Positions 27,630-35,587 of a stretch of DNA of 64,000 bases are shown piece after piece. The stretch covers positions 434,001-498,000 of the forward strand of contig CAVWDI010000001.1 in NCBI GenBank assembly GCA_963753725.1, read 5' to 3'. Each line of letters begins with the position of its first letter. Position 1 is the stretch's first letter. Source of the stretch: CAVWDI01 sp963753725. GTDB taxonomy: Bacteria > Chloroflexota > Anaerolineae > Anaerolineales > UBA4823. The notes beneath the pieces were generated by a model, which was not told the DNA's origin, did not search any database, and was given only the letters and a program-made list of their open reading frames with translations. A program made the translations under genes and the position numbers.

Positions 27630-29552
27630 ATGAGTGAAAATAAAAAAGCCAGCTTCTTTTCAATAGGATTAATCCGAGGTTCCATCGGTTTCATCATTGG
27701 TTTTATCCTGGGAGCAGTTCTAGTAACCCTTATCCGGTTGCTCATGGAATTGCCAGCATGGAACCCAGGTACATTCGGATTTACGCAGGCAGCCTGGGTG
27801 GTTGGCGCTCTAGTGGGTGCGGTGGTATTCATGATAGGCACAGGTGTGCTTAACGATTGGTGGAAATGGGCGCGTGGGATACAAACCCCAGAACACGCGC
27901 AAGACACTTTTTCATCTGGTTGGGCGCGCTACCTGAGCGTGTCCTATGACCACAAAGTTATCGGCATTCAATATGGCTTTACATCCTTGGTTATGTTCTC
28001 CATTGCAGGCCTGTTTGCCCTCATCTTTCGTACTGAACTGGCTACACCAGAACTTTCGTTTCTATCTTTGAACGCATACAACACCATTATGAGCCTGCAT
28101 GGAATTGTGATGATATTCTCAATTCTTCTCGGTGTGGCTGCCATGTCAAATTACCTTGTCCCATTGATGATCGGCGCAAATGATATGGCATTCCCGCGCT
28201 TGAATGCATTTGCATACTGGATAAATGTTCCAGCTGGCATTCTCCTTCTCGGCAGTTTATTCTTGGGGGGTTTCGACACTGGTTGGACTGGATACCCGCC
28301 TTTGAGTACACGAGCCCCATTAGGCATGGATATGTTCTTCCTTGGGGTATACCTTTTTGGTCTTTCGTCAATCCTGGGTTCTCTAAATATCATTACAACT
28401 GTTATTCGTTGTCGAGCAGAGGGTATGGACGACTTTAAAATGCCCATATTCGTTTGGACTGCTCTGGCTACTTCTATCATCGGCTTAACCGCTACACAGC
28501 TGATCGGATTATCCTTCCTGATGGTTCTGTTCGAACGTTTGTTTGGAATGAGCTTCTTTAATCCCGCTCTGGGAGGAAATCCCTTACTCTTTCAACACCT
28601 ATTCTGGTTCTATTCCCACCCGGCAGTGTATGTATTTATCCTGACAGGGTTGGGCGTGATCAGTGAATTGTTACCTGTATTTGTACGCAAACCATTATTT
28701 GGTTATAAGTGGGTTGCGCTTTCTTCATTTGCAATAGCCCTGGTTGGGTTCTTTGTCTGGGCACATCATATGTTCACAAGCGGTATGGCTTCCTATTTGA
28801 GAGTACCATTTATGTACAGCACGCTGCTTGTAGCAGTACCTACAGGTATAAAATTTTTCAGTTGGATCGGCACACTCTGGCAGGGGAAAATGTCCTTCGA
28901 GACGCCAATGTTATTTGTGCTCGGCGCCATTTCAATCTTCTTGCTTGGCGGTTTAACCGGTCCTCCTAACGGCACTGTATCCACTGATCTTCATCTTCAG
29001 GATACTTATTGGATTGTCGGGCATTTCCACGCAACGATGTTCGGAGGGTATGTGTTTCCGTTTTTTGCCGCGATTTATTACTGGTTCCCAAAAGTTACCG
29101 GCCGAATGTATAACGAACGCTTGGGCAAGCTCCACTTTTTCTTGATACTGCCAGCATTTTATGTCCAATCTCTGGGACAAATGTCCACTGGTCTGCTTGG
29201 CATGCGCCGCCGCATTGCTGACTATGATCCAACCTTAGGTGTCCAGAACACACAATTACTGGTCACAATCGCCGGATTCGTCATTGGTATATCTGTCCTC
29301 ATTGCAGTGGCAAATTTTATCTTCAGTGCTGCCAGAGGACCAAAAGCAGCCGCAAATCCCTGGCGATCGAGATCTCCCGAGTTTCAATTACCTTCTCCGG
29401 TGCCTGTACATAATTTTGAAGAACCCGTTGTGGTTATCGGTGAACCCTACGATTATGGTTTACCCGGCAGCGCATTTGTAAACATCGATCATGAACGCGC
29501 GCCATCAACCAATGAACCAAGTACGGCAGCTGCGCCTGCGGCCGCAGATTAA
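27630..29552 (+). CDS. coxA: Cytochrome c oxidase subunit I, A2-type
   Basis: This 640-residue haem-copper catalytic subunit starts at ATG 27630, 5 bases after GGAGG. Haem and CuB ligands are visible: HGIVMIF, SHPAVY, AHHMFTSGM, GHFHATMFGG. The motif FWFYSHPAVYVF (about residue 325) has Tyr-Ser in place of the Glu of A1 oxidases, which marks the A2 type. About 100 residues precede the first conserved helix and include two extra hydrophobic segments (about residues 10-35 and 50-70), longer than usual. The C-terminus carries an Ala/Pro-rich cytoplasmic tail. It works with CoxB, CoxC and CoxD encoded around it. Confidence 0.93.
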   Translation: MSENKKASFFSIGLIRGSIGFIIGFILGAVLVTLIRLLMELPAWNPGTFGFTQAAWVVGALVGAVVFMIGTGVLNDWWKWARGIQTPEHAQDTFSSGWARYLSVSYDHKVIGIQYGFTSLVMFSIAGLFALIFRTELATPELSFLSLNAYNTIMSLHGIVMIFSILLGVAAMSNYLVPLMIGANDMAFPRLNAFAYWINVPAGILLLGSLFLGGFDTGWTGYPPLSTRAPLGMDMFFLGVYLFGLSSILGSLNIITTVIRCRAEGMDDFKMPIFVWTALATSIIGLTATQLIGLSFLMVLFERLFGMSFFNPALGGNPLLFQHLFWFYSHPAVYVFILTGLGVISELLPVFVRKPLFGYKWVALSSFAIALVGFFVWAHHMFTSGMASYLRVPFMYSTLLVAVPTGIKFFSWIGTLWQGKMSFETPMLFVLGAISIFLLGGLTGPPNGTVSTDLHLQDTYWIVGHFHATMFGGYVFPFFAAIYYWFPKVTGRMYNERLGKLHFFLILPAFYVQSLGQMSTGLLGMRRRIADYDPTLGVQNTQLLVTIAGFVIGISVLIAVANFIFSAARGPKAAANPWRSRSPEFQLPSPVPVHNFEEPVVVIGEPYDYGLPGSAFVNIDHERAPSTNEPSTAAAPAAAD

Positions 29553-29596
29553 GAAAATTATTTTTCCAGATATCGTTTCTGATTGGAGATAACAAT

Positions 29597-29812
29597 ATGG
29601 AACATGAAGAGAAAAAGAAGCAAGCATATCGTATCGGCACTACGGTATTAATCCTATTGGTTTTCCTCACAATAGGCGAATTTATAATCGGATCAATTGT
29701 GGTGGGCTGGGCAGGCGTGCTGATTGGTATCGCGCTGATCAAAGCATTCTTTGTAATCCGCGATTACATGCACATTAATCGTTTGTTTAATCCCCCTGAG
29801 GAGGTTCAGTAA
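29597..29812 (+). CDS. coxD: Cytochrome c oxidase subunit IV (small membrane subunit)
   Basis: This 71-residue protein has a charged N-terminus, two membrane segments and the motif ALIKAFFVIRDYMH, typical of the prokaryotic COX4/CyoD-like family. Its stop overlaps the start of coxC (TAATG), so the two are translationally coupled. The ribosome site is GGAGAT. Confidence 0.85.
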   Translation: MEHEEKKKQAYRIGTTVLILLVFLTIGEFIIGSIVVGWAGVLIGIALIKAFFVIRDYMHINRLFNPPEEVQ

Positions 29813-30390
29813 TGGGTACTGAAGTAATGAGTTACAACGATTATCGTCAGAAAACGATAACAAATCGTATTGGTTTATGGTTGTTCATCATCTCCGATGC
29901 ATTTGTATTCATGGGTCTTCTAGTTTCTCGTTTTTTCCTGCTCGGAACGGAAATCCGGCCGGAAGTCAATCAGGTGGTTGGACTGATTGTGACTGGGATA
30001 TTATTATTCAGCAGCTTCTTCATGAACCGGGCGGAAACAGCAATCGAATTCGGTGACCAGAAGACCTTCTTGAGAAATACATTGATCACGATCATACTCG
30101 GCACATTATTCCTCATTGGTGTTGTCGGAGTAGAATGGCAGATAACACCATTCGGTCCCTCTGAAAATGTGGTCTGGTCTTTGTTTTACATTATGACAGG
30201 CTTTCATGCTCTGCACGTTCTCTCTGGGCTGGTTATTTTGGTTGTCATCTACTTAAATGGTCGTAAGGGACTTTACACAGAAGAGCGCAACTTTCCAGTA
30301 GAAGCTGCTGCAGTTTACTGGCACTTTGTTGATGTCGTGTGGATATTCTTCTATCCCGCACTTTACCTGATAGGTTTGGCTGCCTTGTGA
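29812..30390 (+). CDS. coxC: Cytochrome c oxidase subunit III
   Basis: This 192-residue protein has five membrane segments. It contains the conserved FHALHVLSGL and AAVYWHFVDVVWIFFYPALY motifs of the haem-copper oxidase subunit III family (short five-helix form). It starts within the coxD stop codon. The subunit stabilises the oxidase core. The order coxB-A-D-C is continued by assembly factors. Confidence 0.92.
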   Translation: MGTEVMSYNDYRQKTITNRIGLWLFIISDAFVFMGLLVSRFFLLGTEIRPEVNQVVGLIVTGILLFSSFFMNRAETAIEFGDQKTFLRNTLITIILGTLFLIGVVGVEWQITPFGPSENVVWSLFYIMTGFHALHVLSGLVILVVIYLNGRKGLYTEERNFPVEAAAVYWHFVDVVWIFFYPALYLIGLAAL

Positions 30391-30458
30391 GTATTGGAGT
30401 CTTTCCACTTTTATGGATTTTGTTCTCTTGAGATTATTTGCTTTGTTGAATAAAAAGA

Positions 30459-31079
30459 ATGGTTAAAACTTACGGGCTATTGTTTATTGGTATCCTTCTG
30501 GGACTGATCATCACGACCTCAGCCTGGTATTTTCTGAAGGGGGATTACACATATCAAGGCTCATTGATAGACCCTCCAGTTCCAGCTGCTGATTTTGAAT
30601 TAACCGATCAATATGGAACCCCATTTCGCCTCGATGACCAACGTGGAAATATTGTATTAATTTTCTTTGGATATACAAATTGTCCCGATGTTTGTCCAGT
30701 CACCTTATCGGATTTCATGGCGATCAAGAAACAGCTTGGTGAGCAGGCTGATAATGTCAAATTCGTATTTATTACGGTTGATCCTGAACGGGATAGGCAA
30801 GAAATTCTACAGAACTACCTGCAGCGGTTCGATCCAGAATTTATTGGTTTGAGTGGGGACCGCGCTGAACTTGAAGGGGTATGGAAGGACTACGGTGTCT
30901 ATCAGGAACGCCAGGAGACCGACAGCGCAATCGGTTACTTGGTCGATCACACCGCACGCGTGTACGCTATCGATAAAAGTGGCAATTGGCGGCTGACATA
31001 TCCATTTGGAATGGAGACAAAAAAGCTGCTTCAAGATCTGAAACAGCTTCTAAAAGAGACTAATAACAGCGATTTATGA
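30459..31079 (+). CDS. SCO family copper chaperone (Sco1/SenC)
   Basis: This 206-residue protein has an N-terminal membrane anchor (about residues 3-25) and an exported thioredoxin-fold domain. The CuA-insertion motif CPDVCP (CxxxC) follows FFGYTN, and the distal His is in YLVDHTARVY. SCO proteins deliver copper or reduce the CuA cysteines of CoxB. The stop overlaps the next start (ATGAG). Confidence 0.9.
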   Translation: MVKTYGLLFIGILLGLIITTSAWYFLKGDYTYQGSLIDPPVPAADFELTDQYGTPFRLDDQRGNIVLIFFGYTNCPDVCPVTLSDFMAIKKQLGEQADNVKFVFITVDPERDRQEILQNYLQRFDPEFIGLSGDRAELEGVWKDYGVYQERQETDSAIGYLVDHTARVYAIDKSGNWRLTYPFGMETKKLLQDLKQLLKETNNSDL

Positions 31080-31621
31080 GCAAACCATCAAGGTTCAAAC
31101 CATATCTAATACGTCTTGCTATCGTGCTGACGATCTCAGCAATAATTGTGGGATTATTTAATGAAGTCTCTTTTCTGCTTCAGAAGGATAAGTATGATCG
31201 CGCACCCGAGACAATCCAGATAGTGATCCCTGCCGGAACTGCCGAAAAGGTAGAAGCTGGTGAAGATGTGGTATCTATTCCAGATGAGATGGTTTTTGTA
31301 ATCGGTGATGTATTAGAAGTTCAGAATCAAGATGGGGTCAACCACCAATTAGGTCCCATATGGGTGCCACCAGGCGCTACTGGACGATTGGTTATGGAAG
31401 AGATTGATAAACTTGCATATTCTTGCTCTTTCCAAACGAGTAGATACCTTGGGCTTGATGTTCGAGCTCCGACCACACTTAGCACACGCATGACCGGATT
31501 AGTTTTAGCAACACCGACAATGACAGCTCTGATATTTATTTACAGTTTGGTGGTCTTCCCAGTTAATCAGGATAAAAAAGAAAAGCAATCGAAGAAAGCG
31601 CAAATACAAATAGAGCAATGA
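31076..31621 (+). CDS. Membrane-anchored cupredoxin-like protein of unknown role
   Basis: This 181-residue protein has an N-terminal membrane segment (about residues 10-28) and a second one near the C-terminus (about 146-165). An exported domain lies between them. That domain has the beta pattern VFVIGDVLEVQNQDGVNHQ, then VPPGATG and YSCSFQTS. The His and the Cys sit where cupredoxins place copper ligands, but the second His and the Met are not evident. Position between sco and surf1, overlapping both (4 bases each), argues for a role in oxidase assembly or electron delivery; this is inference. Confidence 0.6.
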   Translation: MSKPSRFKPYLIRLAIVLTISAIIVGLFNEVSFLLQKDKYDRAPETIQIVIPAGTAEKVEAGEDVVSIPDEMVFVIGDVLEVQNQDGVNHQLGPIWVPPGATGRLVMEEIDKLAYSCSFQTSRYLGLDVRAPTTLSTRMTGLVLATPTMTALIFIYSLVVFPVNQDKKEKQSKKAQIQIEQ

Positions 31622-32451
31622 TGACTAAATTTACTGATGTTCTGACCTCAGGAGATTCTCTGATTTCAACCATCCAAGTTCGGGAGTATTTCAAAGTATT
31701 TCCAAATATGATCAGCCGTCGCTGGATCCTGACTACGATCCTCGTTATTGCCGCCATGGCTGTGATGATCCGTCTGGGGATTTGGCAGTTGGACAGACTT
31801 GAAAAGCGGCGTTTGTTTAATTCACGCGTACTGTCACAAACATCCCAACCGGTCTTAAATCTAAACACATGGTCAGGTGAAGACGATCTCAGTGGGATGG
31901 AATATCGCCAGATTTCAGTTATTGGCGAATATAACCTTTCACAGGAAATCGCGCTGCGCAACCAGCATTGGGGTAATCAATCGGGAGTTCATCTGATCAC
32001 ACCTCTGCAGATATCTGGAAGTGACCGAACTGTTTTAGTTGACCGTGGTTGGATTCCTGCCGATGATTTTAAATCTGGAGATTGGTCAGCTTTCACAGAA
32101 GGTGGAGAAGTAAAGGTAGATGGAATAATTCGCCCATCCATCAGCAAAGCTGATTTTGGAAGTAAGAGCGATCAATTTTCAGGTAGTATCGAAAATCCGA
32201 TAAAAGCCTGGAATTTTATTACAGTCGAACGAATTCAGGAACAGGTCTCCAATCCTTTAGTACCAATTTATATTCAACAGTCTCCTGATCCTGCATGGAG
32301 CAACCTTCCTCACAGATCGAAGCCTAAATTAGAGATTACTGAAGGTCCACATATGGGATATGCCATCCAATGGTTCACCTTCGCGGCAATATTAGGTCTG
32401 GGATATCCAATATTCATTCGGCGGCAAACACAAAAAAATCGGAGCAATTAA
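31618..32451 (+). CDS. SURF1 family oxidase assembly protein
   Basis: This 277-residue protein has two membrane segments at its ends. It contains the SURF1 motif LGIWQLDRLEKRR after the first segment, then YRQISVIGEY, VLVDRGWIP and a C-terminal HMGYAIQWFTFAAIL. SURF1 proteins help insert haem a into subunit I. The ATG overlaps the upstream stop (ATGA), so translation is coupled. Confidence 0.9.
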   Translation: MMTKFTDVLTSGDSLISTIQVREYFKVFPNMISRRWILTTILVIAAMAVMIRLGIWQLDRLEKRRLFNSRVLSQTSQPVLNLNTWSGEDDLSGMEYRQISVIGEYNLSQEIALRNQHWGNQSGVHLITPLQISGSDRTVLVDRGWIPADDFKSGDWSAFTEGGEVKVDGIIRPSISKADFGSKSDQFSGSIENPIKAWNFITVERIQEQVSNPLVPIYIQQSPDPAWSNLPHRSKPKLEITEGPHMGYAIQWFTFAAILGLGYPIFIRRQTQKNRSN

Positions 32452-34029
32452 GTGAATAGAAATTTCCTGTTTCCAATCATACTATCTACAGGTTTCCTTA
32501 TTTTACAAATCCTTATTGGTGCATTATCCGCATACGAAGAATTATTGATGGTCAAATCATTTTTATTCAGCATTCACCTGGGCCTTTCCCTCATTGCATT
32601 GGCAACCATTATTACCATCGCTGTTTTATCATTTCGAGATATACACGATCAATCTGGTCGGGAAAAAGTTGAACAAATATGTCCTACTGAATATTTGGGG
32701 GCTCAACCGAACTTCGTAAAATTCGCCCTCGCATCGCTCGTGTCAATATTTATCTTATTGGTAAGCGGGTCGATCGTCTCCAACACAAACCCTGCCGCAG
32801 TTTGCAGCAGCTGGCCTATGTGTGGAGGTCCTTTGGAAACTTGGGATATAGGTATTTGGATCAATAACGGACACCGTTTGGTTGTACTGATAAGTGCTGT
32901 TCTGATTTCGATTTTGAATATCAAAGCCTGGAAAAACTATAAGACCAATACAACCATTCTTACCTCCGCTACTGCAGCAGCAGTTTTATTCTTTGGCCAG
33001 TCATTATTAGGTGCAAAAATGGTCGAAGGATTTCCTTTCCACCTGCTTTTAGTCCACCAATTAGCCGCTATATCTGTATGGATAGCTCTGGTTATATTAA
33101 ACGTAACAATTGGATTAGGCGCCCAGCAGGATCAAATTGAAATTCGGGATAAACCTTCATCGGGTTATTACCTTGGACGTTCAAAAGACTTCTTTAAACT
33201 CACCAAACCGATCGTTGTTATTCTATTATTGGTAACCACATTTGCAGGGATGGTTATCGCAAACGGAAAATGGCCCCCATTAAATCTAACTGTTTGGACG
33301 CTTTTGGGCGGTTTCCTGGCAGCTGGCGGCTCGAGCGCCATCAACCAATATATTGACCGGTATGATGACCAGAAAATGCAGCGAACGCAAAAACGCCCAA
33401 TTTCATCGGGGCGATTAACACCAGCCGAAGGTCTTGCTTTTGGAGCGGCCGCTGCAATCACATCTTTATTTATTATGACAGCCTATGTAAATTATTTGGC
33501 TGCCTTGCTTACTTTAGCGGGGATTATTTATTATGTCCTGATATACAGCATATTTCTAAAAAAGGCGACCGTCCAAAACATCGTAATTGGAGGAGGGGCT
33601 GGCGCCATCCCGCCGTTGATTGGTTGGGCGGCGGTTACGGGTGGTTTAAATGTCCCCTCATTATTCCTTTTTGCGATTATCTTTGTTTGGACGCCCCCAC
33701 ATTTCTGGGCATTAGCGCTAGTCCGCAAAAAAGATTATGCACGCGCAGGAGTTCCCATGCTTCCAGTTGTGCGTGGAGAAAAAGAAACGCGCTGGCAAAT
33801 ATTAATTTATACAATTGAGCTCGTAGTGCTTACGATGCTGTTACCTCTTTTTGGTCTTGGAGGGAGCATTTACTTAATTGGCGCAGCTCTGCTGGGGATA
33901 TGGCTGATTTCTGCAGCTTGGAGATTATGGAAAAACGAAGGGAATAAACTCGCCTGGAAAATGTACAGGTATTCCAGTATGTATTTGGCGTTTCTATTCT
34001 TTGTACTGATGGTAGATAGGTTGCTCTGA
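32452..34029 (+). CDS. Fused haem A synthase-like (CtaA) and protohaem IX farnesyltransferase (CtaB)
   Basis: This 525-residue membrane protein joins two steps of haem A synthesis. Residues 1-225 are CtaA-like, with candidate haem-ligand His at 42, 141 (NNGHRLVVL) and 202 (VHQLAAISVW), and the cysteine pair in VCSSWPMC (118, 124). This part is shorter than a typical CtaA of about 300 residues. Residues 245-525 are CtaB with the prenyl-diphosphate motif NQYIDRYDD (N298, D302, D306), the KRPISSGR loop, GAIPPLIGW and WTPPHFWALAL. It starts at GTG directly after the surf1 stop. It ends the oxidase operon, converging on the L,D-transpeptidase. Confidence 0.88.
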   Translation: MNRNFLFPIILSTGFLILQILIGALSAYEELLMVKSFLFSIHLGLSLIALATIITIAVLSFRDIHDQSGREKVEQICPTEYLGAQPNFVKFALASLVSIFILLVSGSIVSNTNPAAVCSSWPMCGGPLETWDIGIWINNGHRLVVLISAVLISILNIKAWKNYKTNTTILTSATAAAVLFFGQSLLGAKMVEGFPFHLLLVHQLAAISVWIALVILNVTIGLGAQQDQIEIRDKPSSGYYLGRSKDFFKLTKPIVVILLLVTTFAGMVIANGKWPPLNLTVWTLLGGFLAAGGSSAINQYIDRYDDQKMQRTQKRPISSGRLTPAEGLAFGAAAAITSLFIMTAYVNYLAALLTLAGIIYYVLIYSIFLKKATVQNIVIGGGAGAIPPLIGWAAVTGGLNVPSLFLFAIIFVWTPPHFWALALVRKKDYARAGVPMLPVVRGEKETRWQILIYTIELVVLTMLLPLFGLGGSIYLIGAALLGIWLISAAWRLWKNEGNKLAWKMYRYSSMYLAFLFFVLMVDRLL

Positions 34030-34049
34030 TTTATTGTGGTAACTGAGGA

Positions 34050-35129
34050 TCAAAAAACCTTGATTATTGTTCCATATCCAGTCAATTCCCAATCAGCCGG
34101 GCTTTCGATTTCCTGATCATAGACTGGTGTCGTCCATCGAAACATCCATTTAGCGTCTTCATTACGCATATTAACGCAACCATGGCTCATCTGCAATCCA
34201 AAATTATTATGCCAGTACGTTCCATGTAATGCATATCCGCCAGGACTGATAAAAAAGCACGTCCACGGTACACCCGGCAGCGAAAATCCCCCATTGTCGT
34301 CAACTTCTGCTCCTCCCGCAACACTGCCCATGTGTTTAGAAGGCATCTTAGAATACACTCGGTATTCGCCTTTGGGTGTTGAGGTCGGTAGTTGCCCGTC
34401 CGATAAACGGTTGTTTGGTAAACCAGACGATACCCTGGTTGAAAAAACTTCTTCATCATTTTCGAACGCACGAACGGTTTGATGATTGAGTGAAATCTCT
34501 ATGTGTTTATTTTCCGGTGGAACATGAGGTGAAATTGGACTGTATTCCTCAGGCGGCATATAACGCAAGTGTTCAGCAGGGACAAAATATTTTTCCATTT
34601 TACTGAGTTCGCTGGTTAATCGGTACCAGGCTCTACCATCCGGTCCTTCACCAATTCCTGTAACCCAATGGATAGAAGAATAATAAAGCCGGGAACCTCG
34701 CCAGGGTTGCCACCCATCCCATATAGAATACTGGTATGCATTCGTGTAAGGCACAGTCACCTCAAAAAGCTGGCCACCTTCTTTTATTTCACTCAGCGGT
34801 TCATTCAAATTTACCTGCACGATTTGAAGATGAGCGCTGTGCATAAATCCACCCCATACACGGTACCATAGGGTATTATAAAACTCAGGTGCATCCGGTG
34901 GATGAAATTCTTCGTAGATATGTATGAGTTGGTCTCGAAAACGATTTCCAACAATTGCAGATTTATCGTTAGGCTTAACACGCACATCCACCTGAGCGGT
35001 GGCAACCCTGGCTAACATCCCATAGTCGCGTATCCCTTGCCGAGGAAAAACTGGTGTAAATGCCATTCCTCCCAGGGCTAAACCGCCAAGCTTAATAAAT
35101 TCCCTGCGTGAAATATTGTTTTCAAACAT
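34050..35129 (-). CDS. Tat-exported L,D-transpeptidase (YkuD)
   Basis: This 359-residue protein starts with a twin-arginine signal (SRREFIKLGGLALGG). A middle region follows that resembles SH3-like repeats (about residues 45-190). The C-terminal YkuD domain (about residues 210-340) has HGTYWHNNFGLQMSHGCVNM with catalytic Cys318. Such enzymes form 3-3 peptidoglycan cross-links or anchor proteins. It is transcribed alone, convergent with the oxidase operon. Confidence 0.88.
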   Translation of the reverse strand: MFENNISRREFIKLGGLALGGMAFTPVFPRQGIRDYGMLARVATAQVDVRVKPNDKSAIVGNRFRDQLIHIYEEFHPPDAPEFYNTLWYRVWGGFMHSAHLQIVQVNLNEPLSEIKEGGQLFEVTVPYTNAYQYSIWDGWQPWRGSRLYYSSIHWVTGIGEGPDGRAWYRLTSELSKMEKYFVPAEHLRYMPPEEYSPISPHVPPENKHIEISLNHQTVRAFENDEEVFSTRVSSGLPNNRLSDGQLPTSTPKGEYRVYSKMPSKHMGSVAGGAEVDDNGGFSLPGVPWTCFFISPGGYALHGTYWHNNFGLQMSHGCVNMRNEDAKWMFRWTTPVYDQEIESPADWELTGYGTIIKVF

Positions 35130-35295
35130 AGTTCAATGATTTAGAATTATATAGTCACTTTTCAGAATCAGATTGTAATATGATAGAGTAGTCATTCAAA
35201 CACTTATTAGAATATTTTAATTAGACCAAATATATCCGTTTTAATTTGGTAAAATCCCAATCCAGGTTAACCAGATTGCTGAAAGGAGCGAAGTC

Positions 35296-35505
35296 GTGGA
35301 AAATGACATTCAATTTTATATCTGCCCAATATGCTTTCAGGTTTGTGAGACCGAACAAGAGTGCCACCAACACCAGATGATCGCGTGTAATACTGGAAAA
35401 ATTGGAGACCAAAGGCGAAAACCGATAACTGATCATCAAGGAAAAATAATATCGCGTGCTCCGCGATGGTACCTTGAAGCTGTCGGTTTGTTGCATACCG
35501 AATAA
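35296..35505 (+). CDS. Small C2HC zinc-finger protein
   Basis: This 69-residue protein starts at GTG with AAAGGAG 8 bases upstream and is followed by a strong terminator, so it is a real single-gene unit. Residues 10-31 fit a classical zinc-finger spacing: Cys10-x2-Cys13-x12-His26-x4-Cys31, with a hydrophobic residue at position 28. A basic C-terminal tail follows (about residues 32-69). A DNA- or protein-binding role is possible but not shown. No domain other than the finger is recognised. Confidence 0.7.
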   Translation: MENDIQFYICPICFQVCETEQECHQHQMIACNTGKIGDQRRKPITDHQGKIISRAPRWYLEAVGLLHTE

Positions 35506-35516
35506 TAATGAATAGA

Positions 35517-35551
35517 AAAACTCCCGGAAAAATTCACCGGGAGTTTTTTTA
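35517..35551 (+). terminator. Rho-independent terminator after the zinc-finger gene
   Basis: The stem AACTCCCGG / CCGGGAGTT with a 9-base loop is followed by a T8 run; perfect pairing. Confidence 0.9.
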
Positions 35552-35587
35552 CTTTAATTTTCAGAAATTTTAATCTATCTTCGAAGG

